Source: Aminiphilus circumscriptus DSM 16581
GTDB lineage: Bacteria; Synergistota; Synergistia; Synergistales; Aminiphilaceae
Reading direction: 5' to 3'
Assembly: GCF_000526375.1 (NCBI RefSeq)
Contig: NZ_JAFY01000007.1
Span: forward strand, 806,001 to 870,000
DNA: 64,000 bases
Of the stretch, positions 19,873-26,556 are shown piece by piece. Numbering within the stretch: position 1 is the first letter of the stretch; every line of letters begins with the position of its first letter. The translations under genes and the position numbers were made by a program. The notes below the pieces were generated by a model. That model saw nothing but the letters and a program-made list of their open reading frames with translations. It did no database searches and had not been told where the DNA came from.

Positions 19873-19902
19873 ATTGTATGACGTGCCTGCAAATTGTGTC
19901 AA
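19873..19902 (-). promoter_or_regulatory. Promoter of the first V-ATPase operon
   Basis: Minus strand: TTGACA at 19897-19902, 18-nt spacer, TACAAT at 19873-19878. Near-consensus sigma-70 type, leaving a leader of roughly 78 nt before the first gene. Confidence 0.75.
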
Positions 19903-20004
19903 ACGTAACAATCTTTCTGGCCAACCGAAAAAGGAAATGCCGACAACTCTCACATTTTTCGCTTGCAAAGGAAGAGAGAACAAATGGCACCATATCAAGT
20001 CATT

Positions 20005-20037
20005 TATAGCATAAAAGGAGGCCATCTGGCCTCCTTT
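20005..20037 (-). terminator. Terminator downstream of tRNA-Gly(CCC)
   Basis: Perfect 10-bp stem AAAGGAGGCC/GGCCTCCTTT (20014-20037) with a 4-nt loop, followed on the minus strand by TTTTATGC. It ends the tRNA-Gly(CCC) transcript 14 nt after the gene. Confidence 0.8.
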
Positions 20038-20051
20038 ACAGAACAGAAAAA

Positions 20052-20127
20052 TGGAGCGGAAAACGGGACTCGAACCCGCGACCCTCAGCTTGGGAAGCTG
20101 ATGCTCTACCAACTGAGCTATTTCCGC
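20052..20127 (-). tRNA. tRNA-Gly(CCC)
   Basis: Full cloverleaf on the minus strand: acceptor GCGGAAA/TTTCCGC, D-arm AGCTCAGTTGGTAGAGC, anticodon stem TCAGC/GCTGA with loop TTCCCAA (anticodon CCC), T-arm GGGTTCGAGTCCC. The 3' CCA is encoded. It reads GGG codons. Confidence 0.95.
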
Positions 20128-20153
20128 ACTGAAATACACTGCAACAAGAATCA

Positions 20154-20182
20154 ATTATAGATGGCTCCAAAAGGCTTAGCAA
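20154..20182 (-). promoter_or_regulatory. Promoter of tRNA-Gly(CCC)
   Basis: Minus strand: TTGCTA at 20177-20182, 17-nt spacer, perfect TATAAT at 20154-20159. The tRNA starts about 27 nt after the -10, so the precursor has a short 5' leader. Confidence 0.7.
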
Positions 20183-20520
20183 CAGCCCCTCTAGACGCAG
20201 GCAGAATCTCTTTGGCTTGTTTTTCCCCCACAGTGAACGTCCAACAAGATCTTGCCCGTCGAGACAAACCCAGAAAGACCAAATGCTCACGACACCTCAT
20301 CAGAGGAACCCAGTCGGAGACTATATTCCTCTTCTTATTCCCACACCGTTTAACCCACCGATCCCCTATGAAGAACTTCTTTGTTGATTTTTCAAAAAAC
20401 AACGCATTTTTTAAACCTTTTTCTGATGATATTTTTAAAAATTTTAGCTTTTTAATAACCAAACCACAGACACGCTTGCTTTAGTCCATTTACCTCATGA
20501 TACTTCAGAAAAATTGGAGT
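20183..20520. other. Intergenic segment between tRNA genes; no supported gene
   Basis: Between the tRNA-Gly(CCC) promoter and the 3' end of tRNA-Gly(TCC). The right part (about 20370-20470) is very A+T rich, unlike its surroundings. A 103-codon minus-strand frame (20151-20462) begins ATGGTTATTAAAAAG and ends VAKPFGAIYN, but it has no ribosome-binding site I trust and it overlaps the tRNA promoter. I recognise no family and no structured RNA here. It may be a relic of an insertion, because base composition changes sharply inside it. Confidence 0.4.
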
Positions 20521-20597
20521 TGGAGCGGGAAACGGGATTCGAACCCGCGACCTACGGCTTGGAAGGCCATCGCTCTAGCCAGCTGAGCTATTCCCGC
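20521..20597 (-). tRNA. tRNA-Gly(TCC)
   Basis: Minus strand: acceptor GCGGGAA/TTCCCGC, D-arm AGCTCAGCTGGCTAGAGC, anticodon stem ATGGC/GCCGT with loop CTTCCAA (anticodon TCC), T-arm GGGTTCGAATCCC. CCA is encoded. Last of three genes transcribed as Ala-Pro-Gly from the promoter at 20825-20853. Confidence 0.95.
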
Positions 20598-20618
20598 TTA
20601 TTTCCCAATCCTTTCTGA

Positions 20619-20696
20619 TGGTCGGGGCGAAAGGATTCGAACCTTCGACTCCCTGCTCCCAAAGCAGGTGCGCTAACCAGACTGCGCTACGCCCCG
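20619..20696 (-). tRNA. tRNA-Pro(TGG)
   Basis: Minus strand: acceptor CGGGGCG/CGCCCCG (the C1-G72 pair is usual for tRNA-Pro), D-arm with AGCGCAGTCTGGTTAGCGC, anticodon stem CCTGC/GCAGG with loop TTTGGGA (anticodon TGG), T-arm AGGTTCGAATCCT. Discriminator A and CCA are encoded. Located 21 nt from tRNA-Gly(TCC). Confidence 0.95.
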
Positions 20697-20730
20697 CTCT
20701 TTGCCAAAATGCCCTTCAATTCGATAAAAA

Positions 20731-20805
20731 TGGTGGAGCTGGGGGGACTCGAACCCCCGACCTATTCCTTGCGAAGGAATCGCGCTCCCTCTGCGCTACA
20801 GCCCC
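20731..20805 (-). tRNA. tRNA-Ala(CGC)
   Basis: Minus strand: acceptor GGGGCTG/CAGCTCC with the G3:U70 wobble that defines alanine identity, anticodon stem ATTCC/GGAAT with loop TTCGCAA (anticodon CGC), T-arm GGGTTCGAGTCCC, encoded ACCA end. First gene of the Ala-Pro-Gly transcript. Confidence 0.95.
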
Positions 20806-20824
20806 TTCTTGGGTGACGGCGACC

Positions 20825-20853
20825 ATTGTAGTAAGGCTGTTCCGCCTTGTCAA
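20825..20853 (-). promoter_or_regulatory. Promoter of the tRNA Ala-Pro-Gly(TCC) transcript
   Basis: Minus strand: consensus TTGACA (20848-20853), 17-nt spacer, TACAAT (20825-20830), 19 nt before the first base of tRNA-Ala. One of the strongest promoter matches in the window. Confidence 0.85.
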
Positions 20854-21123
20854 GTTTGAATTCGCCTTCTCTTCCGCGTCGTGGCCCCATTCGTGACTTT
20901 TTTCCCGTCTCCTGAGCTAAGATGATAGAATATGATGCTCTTCGCTCCTCTGGAAAGCCTCTCCAAATTTCACATGCTGTCGTGCTCGAGAAAAGCAAGG
21001 ACAAGAGCGGCGCGAGGCTCAGGGCGAGCACGAAACAAATGATCAAGGCAAGCATTTAATGAGTTCTCATTTTAATTTATTAAATATGAATTTTACCGTT
21101 TAAAAATTAAATATTTTGATTGT

Positions 21124-21153
21124 TTGTCGTCGAGAAAGTGTCCGTGTTATATT
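21124..21153 (+). promoter_or_regulatory. Possible promoter of the NFACT gene
   Basis: TTGTCG (21124-21129), 18-nt spacer, TATATT (21148-21153), about 58 nt before the NFACT start codon, in an A+T-rich stretch. It would now drive only the interrupted 5' fragment and perhaps read into the IS element. Confidence 0.5.
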
Positions 21154-21211
21154 TTTGTACATCTTCGCCCCCTGCGGGGATCAAATCACTGTCCATTCGG
21201 AGGGTCAAGAC

Positions 21212-21251
21212 ATGTCTCTCGGACCGGAACTTGTTCGCAAGTGGGTTTGGG
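21212..21251 (+). pseudogene. NFACT/RqcH-like gene, 5' fragment cut off by the IS element
   Basis: Start ATG at 21212 with GGAGGG 7 nt upstream; encodes MSLGPELVRKWVW before the reading frame enters the IS element and stops at 21266-21268. MSLGPELxxKW resembles NFACT N-termini. The last 6 nt (TTTGGG, 21246-21251) are repeated directly after the element at 23731-23736. Deleting the element plus one copy of this repeat (2,485 nt) joins this fragment in frame to the large 3' part, giving MSLGPELVRKWVWECNKIF and onward. Confidence 0.85.
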
Positions 21252-21277
21252 TGGTTTTGGCATTCTAAAATTGATCA
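21252..21277 (+). repeat. Left terminal inverted repeat of the IS21-family element
   Basis: Matches the inverse complement of 23705-23730 in 20 of about 26 positions, with the outer 8 bases (TGGTTTTG) and inner TTGATCA identical. Confidence 0.85.
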
Positions 21278-21377
21278 CTTTTTGAGGGAACGCTAGCCGA
21301 AAATTGACCACCTGACCATCGCTCCGGATATCATCGTCGAGAACGCACACCATGACGATGAGACCGGAGGAGAAAGG

Positions 21378-22883
21378 ATGCTGAAGGTGGACCAATACGA
21401 ATACATACGGACCGCTCACCGGGTGTACGGAAAGAATGTGAGCGAAATAGCCAGGGAAACAGGACATTCTCGAAACACCGTGAAGAAAGTGCTTCGTGGT
21501 GAATTCACGGGCTATTCCCCAAGAAAGATCCAGCCTTCTCCGGTGCTCGGTCCCTATCACGAAATCATTTACCGATGGCTGAAGGAGGACATTGAAAGCC
21601 CGAAGAAGCAGCGCCATACGGCAAAAAGGATATATACCCGTTTGGTGAGCGAATATGGCTTTACCGGAAGCGAAACGACGGTGCGCCGTCACGTATCTTC
21701 GGTCAAGAGAAGCCTCGGTCTGAAAAGCAGCGAAGCCTTCGTGCCTCTTGAGCCCTCTCCGAGGGGAGAAGCCGAGGTCGACTGGGGGAGTGCCACGGTT
21801 TTCCTCGGCGGAGAGGCCGTGCGGGTAAAAATCTTCTGCATGAGATCGAAGTACTCGGGAAACCCCTTCGTCCGCCTCTACCCTTGTGAACGGCAGCAGG
21901 CGTTTTTCGACGGACTGAGCCGTGGATTTCTCTATTATGGAGGCGTCTTTCCCGTAATGATCTTTGACAACCTGACGGCGGCAGTGGAAAAAGTGCTTCT
22001 CGGAAAAGAGCGGAAAGAACAGGCAAGCTTCGTCCGGTTCCGTTCCTGGTACACCTTCGAGAGCCGTTTCTGCTCTCCCGGTCGGGGAAACGAAAAGGGC
22101 GGAGTAGAGGGGCTCGTCGGATTCGCCCGCCGGAACTTCCTGGTTCCCCTTCCTCGGGGAGAAAGCCTGGAGAGCATCAACGACAGACTGCTGGAAGAAT
22201 GCATCGCCTACGGTTCCCACAGGATGACCGGCCGGGAGGGAAGCATACGGGAACTGCACGATGCGGAAAAGAGGATCCTCATCCCCCTTCCCCGCCATCC
22301 CTACGGCAACGAACAGACCGTCTCGGTGAAGGCGGACAAGTACGCCACCGTCATGGTGGACAAGAACCGGTACTCCGTCCCCGCCGCCTACGCCGGCCGG
22401 CCCCTCCGGGCACTGCTCACCGTGGACGAGGTCGCACTCTACAGCGGAGAAAAGCGGCTCGCCGTCCACGGAAGAAAGTACGGCAACAACCACTGGGTTC
22501 TCGAGGCGGACCACTACCTCGAACTCCTCCGGGAACGTCCCGGAGCCTTCCGGGACGCCCGGCCCCTTTCGGAGTGGAAAAAGACCTGGAGCGACTCTCT
22601 GAACTCCCTTTTGGAACAATTCCAGGCGCGACAGGGAGAAAACCGGGGAATCAAGGAATTCATCGACGTGCTGCTCCTCGCGAGGCGTTACGGGCAAAAG
22701 CGGGTGGAAGCCGCCGCCTCGCAGGCCCTGAAAAACGGACTGAGCGACGCCGCCGGAATCCGCCATCTCCTTGAGTCGGCCGAAAGACAGGAAGAAACAC
22801 CCACGTCCCTTGAGTCGGAGCGGTGGACCGTCCTCCCCGCGGCGGACGTATCCGTCTATTCCGTCTTGGAGGCCGGACGATGA
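21378..22883 (+). CDS. istA: IstA transposase (IS21 family)
   Basis: DDE recombinase of 501 residues. N-terminal helix-turn-helix (VYGKNVSEIARETGHSRNTVKKVL), then the catalytic domain with EVDWGSATVFL (first Asp), PVMIFDNLTAAV (second Asp) and GNEKGGVEGLVGFARR (Glu), all in the IS21 spacing. It cuts and joins the IS ends, with IstB choosing the target. Its final codons overlap the istB start. No frameshift seen. Confidence 0.95.
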   Translation: MLKVDQYEYIRTAHRVYGKNVSEIARETGHSRNTVKKVLRGEFTGYSPRKIQPSPVLGPYHEIIYRWLKEDIESPKKQRHTAKRIYTRLVSEYGFTGSETTVRRHVSSVKRSLGLKSSEAFVPLEPSPRGEAEVDWGSATVFLGGEAVRVKIFCMRSKYSGNPFVRLYPCERQQAFFDGLSRGFLYYGGVFPVMIFDNLTAAVEKVLLGKERKEQASFVRFRSWYTFESRFCSPGRGNEKGGVEGLVGFARRNFLVPLPRGESLESINDRLLEECIAYGSHRMTGREGSIRELHDAEKRILIPLPRHPYGNEQTVSVKADKYATVMVDKNRYSVPAAYAGRPLRALLTVDEVALYSGEKRLAVHGRKYGNNHWVLEADHYLELLRERPGAFRDARPLSEWKKTWSDSLNSLLEQFQARQGENRGIKEFIDVLLLARRYGQKRVEAAASQALKNGLSDAAGIRHLLESAERQEETPTSLESERWTVLPAADVSVYSVLEAGR

Positions 22884-23674
22884 ACACCGGGCGCCTTCTG
22901 CAGCTTCACGAGAACCTGAAGAACCTGACCCTCGGCAATGCCGCCCGACACCTCGAAGAACGGCTCCGTCAGGCCGAAGAACGGGGCGTGAGCTACGAGG
23001 AATTCCTCCTGGAACTCACGGAACTGGAACTCCAGATCCGCTTCGAGAACAGGGAAAAGAGGCGGTTGAAAGAAGCCCGTTTCCCCCTGGTCAAAACTCT
23101 GGGGAGTTTTGCCTTCGAAGAAGCGCCGCAGCTTGACAAAAGACTCATCGGTGAACTGGCCGCCGGAGACTATATCTCCCGACACCGGAACATTCTCTTC
23201 CTGGGTAAAAGCGGGTGCGGGAAAACCCATCTTGCCACAGCCCTGGGAATAGAAGCCTGCCGGAAGAACCTTCGGGTCCGGTTCACCACGGCCTGCAATC
23301 TCGTCAACGAACTTCTGGAAAGCCGGGGAGAAAAGACCCTTGCCCGAGTTCTGGGCAAGTACACTCGGTATGACCTGCTCATAGTGGACGAACTGGGATA
23401 TGTTCCCTTTTCGAAGGAAGGCGGAGAACTGCTGTTTCAGGTCTTCGCGGAACGGCACGAGCGGGGATCGGTCATCGTGACGACGAATCTCGGATTCGGA
23501 AGCTGGACGGAGGTCTTCGGGGATCCGAACATGACGGCGGCTCTGCTCGACCGGATGACCCACAAGGCGTACATCATCGAGTGCACGTGGGAAAGTTACA
23601 GACTGAAGGAAACCCTGAGGGAGGGAAGAAAGAGAAGCCAAATACAACTCAAAACGGCGGCCGCGGAAGAATGA
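22880..23674 (+). CDS. istB: IstB ATP-binding transposition helper (IS21 family)
   Basis: AAA+ ATPase of 264 residues, from the ATG that overlaps the istA stop (ATGA). Walker A LGKSGCGKTHLATAL, Walker B LLIVDELGYVPFSKEG, sensor region VIVTTNLGFGSWTEVFGD and the C-terminal RMTHKAYIIE block are the IstB signature. IstB filaments select target DNA for IstA. A longer in-frame start at 22823 exists but would add a 19-residue stretch not found in the family. Confidence 0.95.
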   Translation: MNTGRLLQLHENLKNLTLGNAARHLEERLRQAEERGVSYEEFLLELTELELQIRFENREKRRLKEARFPLVKTLGSFAFEEAPQLDKRLIGELAAGDYISRHRNILFLGKSGCGKTHLATALGIEACRKNLRVRFTTACNLVNELLESRGEKTLARVLGKYTRYDLLIVDELGYVPFSKEGGELLFQVFAERHERGSVIVTTNLGFGSWTEVFGDPNMTAALLDRMTHKAYIIECTWESYRLKETLREGRKRSQIQLKTAAAEE

Positions 23675-23704
23675 CCGGGGTGGTCAAAATTCGGCTGTCC
23701 CTGG

Positions 23705-23730
23705 TGATCAAATTTGCATTGACAAAACCA
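23705..23730 (-). repeat. Right terminal inverted repeat of the IS21-family element
   Basis: Inverse complement begins TGGTTTTG and ends TTGATCA, mirroring 21252-21277. The host sequence resumes at 23731 with the second TTTGGG copy. Confidence 0.85.
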
Positions 23731-25403
23731 TTTGGGAATGTAACAAAATCTTTCGGCGTCCCGGACGTGTACGGAAAGTGGAAGGTGGCACCACATGGCT
23801 TTCGCTCCACTTTTCCGACGGAAAGGAAGGCCTCTTTTTTTCCTGGGACCCTTCCGCATATGGATGTTCTTCCGTCACGGAAAAACAAATTGGTGATCTC
23901 CTCTGTGGCGACAAGGGGCGACATCCGCTGATCGCTGCTACGAAGGCGCACCTTCAGGGAAGCGTCCTCGTACTTGCGGAACAAATCCAGGAAGATAGGA
24001 TCCTCGCCTTGACTTTTCAGCGCACTGTAGGTTCGGGCTTCCTCTCTCAGCGAAAACTTTTTTTTGAAGCAACCGAGCGCTACAGTAATCTGATCCTCAC
24101 TGACGGAGAGGGTCTCATTCTGGAATGTGCAAAACATGTACATCCGGAAATCAACCGTTACAGAACGCTCATTCCGGGGCATCCATATGTCTGCCCGCCT
24201 CCGTGGAAAGGGACGAGCCTTGCGGATCTTCTTTCCGGAGAAAAACACGCCACGCGAGAAAACTTCCTGAATCTTCGTGGCTTTGGAAAACCTCTCCTCA
24301 CGCATCTCTGGCGCCACCGGGCTCCTTCCACCAACATGATCGGGCCGGAGCAATTGCGTTGCCTTGCTCACAATATTGCGGAATGCGTACCCTGCTTTCT
24401 CGGGGATTATCTGACCGTTTTTCCCAATCCTCTTCCCGAAAGTGTTCCGCTTCCCCGGAAAAGCGGATTGGAAGCAACCTGGGACGTAACGGGAGCACGC
24501 CTTCTTGCCAGATATCTCAACCGATGTCGCGCAAACCTCGCGGGAGACCTGGCGAAGCAAAAAGCCCGCATTGAGAAAGAACTTGAAGGCGTCGCGGAAC
24601 AACAACGACGGTTTCTTGCCGCGGAGACATTCCGAGAAAAGGGGGAGCTGCTGCTCGCCCACGGGAAAACCATCGCTCCAGGCTCCTCTGTCGTGCAACT
24701 CACATCCTGGGAGAATCCCGGAAGGAGCGTGGAAATTCCGTTGAACCCGGAATGTTCGGTCTCGGATAACGCGCAGAATTATTTCAAGATTTATAAAAAA
24801 TGGAAGAGCTACGGCACAATCCTGGAAACACGTGCTGAAACGCTCTCTCAGACCCTTGAGGAGGTAATCGAACAGGAATCCGTCCTGTTCGCTCTTGATG
24901 ATGTGAGAGAACTGCATCTTCTCCAAGAATCGTTGTCCGCGGAAAAACACGGGACACCGCAGAACCCGAAACGACGGAAGAAACGGCTTCCCGCTCCGCC
25001 GCCGCATCTGATCTTCCAGCTTCCCGGAGGAATAATCTTCGTCGGTCTCAATGTGAAGGGAAATCGCTACGTGACGTTTCAGATTGCCGGTGCGGACGAT
25101 CTCTGGTTTCACGCCCAGGGAGTGCCAGGTGCCCATGTGGTGGCAAAGGTGGAAAATCTACGCGGGAAAAAGCGGGAGGATTTTCTTCTCTGTGCCGCGA
25201 CCCTGGCTGCCCACTACGGGAAAGCCGCCCACAATAGTTCGGTTCTCGTGGACTACACGGAGAAAAAACATGTCCGCCACATCCCGGGTAAAGGACCTTC
25301 CCACGTTCGTTACGAGGCATTCAGAACACTGCGCGTCAATCCCGAATCGTGGCGTCAAAAACTCGAAGCATTGCAACAAGCTCTTGAGGAAGACAACTCC
25401 TGA
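23731..25403 (+). pseudogene. NFACT/RqcH-like ribosome quality-control protein, 3' part
   Basis: Host gene remainder of about 555 codons; with the 5' fragment the intact gene would encode 568 residues. RqcH-type proteins bind stalled 50S subunits and recruit tRNA-Ala to add C-terminal alanine tails. Visible: GRVRKVEGG of the NFACT-N domain, EDRILALTF with the Asp-Arg pair linked to tailing, a coiled-coil middle, and the NFACT-R domain (DLWFHAQGVPGAHVV, DYTEKKHVRHIPGKGPSHVR). The first usable start left is a GTG at 23778 with no good ribosome-binding site, so the product is probably absent or lacks about 28 N-terminal residues. No other damage seen. It converges on and overlaps rluD by 68 nt. 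Confidence 0.88.
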
Positions 25404-26340
25404 ATCCGATTTCTTCCCATGTTCGTGGATGAGGGAAACGCAATTTCCACGCGTGAAGAAAAATTCGTTCCACTGGAGGCGGTGGATATCCCGGTCCATA
25501 AAGAGCATCTCCAACCAGAGGATGCCCGATTGCCGATGCATGAACCCTGATCTGATGTGTTCTCCCCGTGTACAGACGACAGGCGAGCAACGTAGCCTTG
25601 CGAAAACGGCGAAGGACGTGAAATGTGGTATGCGCTTCCCTCCCCTCGGGATGCACGGACATGCGCACTCTATTGCAGGGGTCACGCCCTATGGGGAGAC
25701 GCACCTCCCGAACTTCCCAGGGAACGGATCTCCACACGAGCGCGAGATACTCCTTGCCCACAAAACGCTTCTTGAACGCCAGAGAAAGCCTTTCGTGAGC
25801 CCACTGATTCCTCGCAATCACCATGAGCCCCGAGGTTCCCGCGTCGAGGCGGTGAACAATGCCTGGACGGCGTGCACCGCTCAGTTTGCCAAAATCTCCG
25901 TAGCGAAACAACAAACCGTGCACAAGCGTTCCAGTCCAGTTTCCCGGCGCAGGGTGCACGACGATACCCGAGGGTTTGTCGATCACCAGAAAATCAGGAT
26001 CTTCGTGAAGTACATCGAAGGGAACATCCTCCGGTTCAATATCCATTTCCTCCGGCTTAGGCAGTCGGACTCGCACGTATGTTTCAGGAGGACATTTGAT
26101 GGAGGGTTTCATCACGTTCGGCGGGGGATCAAGGCTTACCGCCCCCTTGCGGATGAGTTTCGTCGCGTACGCTCTGGAAATGCCAAGTTCCCGTGCTACC
26201 AAAGCATCCAGCCTAAGCAAGGACAAAGATTCGTCGATACAAAAAACGACACAAGAGTCCTCCTCGTTCTCTAAGAGTTCGTGAGGCTCAATCTCTGCAT
26301 TTCCACAAGGCGACAACTCTCCGTTTTGTCGCGCCGTCAC
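25336..26340 (-). CDS. RluA/RluD-family 23S rRNA pseudouridine synthase
   Basis: Isomerises uridines in structured RNA, most likely 23S rRNA. An N-terminal S4 domain (LRLDALVARELGISRAYATKLIRKGAV) precedes the catalytic domain with FLVIDKPSGIVVHPAPGN, the active-site block GIVHRLDAGTSGLMV (catalytic Asp) and LYTGRTHQIRVHASAIGHPLVGD. About 334 residues from the GTG at 26340, which has AAGGA 9 nt upstream; an in-frame GTG at 26370 lacks a ribosome-binding site. RluD-like by the S4 domain, but exact target position is not predictable by reading. Its 3' end overlaps the NFACT gene. Confidence 0.92.
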   Translation of the reverse strand: MTARQNGELSPCGNAEIEPHELLENEEDSCVVFCIDESLSLLRLDALVARELGISRAYATKLIRKGAVSLDPPPNVMKPSIKCPPETYVRVRLPKPEEMDIEPEDVPFDVLHEDPDFLVIDKPSGIVVHPAPGNWTGTLVHGLLFRYGDFGKLSGARRPGIVHRLDAGTSGLMVIARNQWAHERLSLAFKKRFVGKEYLALVWRSVPWEVREVRLPIGRDPCNRVRMSVHPEGREAHTTFHVLRRFRKATLLACRLYTGRTHQIRVHASAIGHPLVGDALYGPGYPPPPVERIFLHAWKLRFPHPRTWEEIGFRSCLPQELVAMLRVFDATIRD

Positions 26341-26369
26341 TTGATCACATCCTTGTCTTGGGCGGAACA

Positions 26370-26413
26370 CATCCCGACGGCGTCTTCACATAGAGAGAAT
26401 CGCCGTCGGGATG
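26370..26413. repeat. Long perfect inverted repeat (13-bp arms) upstream of rluD-type gene
   Basis: CATCCCGACGGCG at 26370-26382 and its exact complement at 26401-26413, separated by 18 nt. No T-run follows on either strand, so it is not a classical intrinsic terminator. It lies 30 nt upstream of the rluD-type start and could be an mRNA stem-loop or protein-binding site. Confidence 0.6.
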
Positions 26414-26443
26414 CGTCGGAGCATTCGGTTCAAACCAAGGGAT

Positions 26444-26533
26444 CTCTGAATAAGGCTGCGTCAGCCCCGCAGGGCGCCTCGCAGAGCCTGATGCGACCCG
26501 AGTCAAGGGAAAGCGAAAGGCCTTTATTCAGAG
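26444..26533 (+). mobile_element. 90-bp MITE-like element, copy 1
   Basis: Bounded by the inverted repeat CTCTGAATAA/TTATTCAGAG and carrying no transposase. A second copy of exactly the same length lies inverted at 32586-32675; the two differ at 6 of 90 positions, all transitions. This copy ends 23 bp past the ileS stop codon. Confidence 0.8.
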
Positions 26534-26556
26534 CTTCCCAACTTTTATCAATTATT

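Larger units (their letters stand above)
21252..23730 (+). mobile_element. IS21-family insertion sequence, 2,479 bp, intact
   Basis: Two-gene element (istA, istB) with overlapping ATGA junction. The left end TGGTTTTGGCATTCTAAAAT matches the inverted right end TGGTTTTGTCAATGCAAATT, both then continuing TTGATCA; a second inverted block (AGCCGAAAATTGACCACC versus AGCCGAATTTTGACCACC) lies a little further in, the multiple terminal repeats usual for IS21. Ends are TG...CA. A 6-bp direct repeat TTTGGG flanks it. Both ORFs look intact, so the element may be active and the insertion recent. Confidence 0.93.

Noticed and set aside
20762-21055. 97-codon minus-strand frame starting with a hydrophobic leader (MLALIICFVLALSLAPLL)
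   Set aside because: The signal-like start is attractive, but the frame runs through the consensus tRNA-Ala promoter and into the tRNA itself, so coding is very unlikely.
21186-22766. 526-codon minus-strand open frame
   Set aside because: Antisense to istA of the IS21-family element.
21260-23720. Alternative IS boundary with GCATT as a 5-bp target repeat, or an element limited to TGATCA...TGATCA
   Set aside because: Neither joins the two NFACT parts in a sensible frame. The TGGTTTTG...CAAAACCA boundary gives longer inverted repeats, a 6-bp TTTGGG duplication and an in-frame join.
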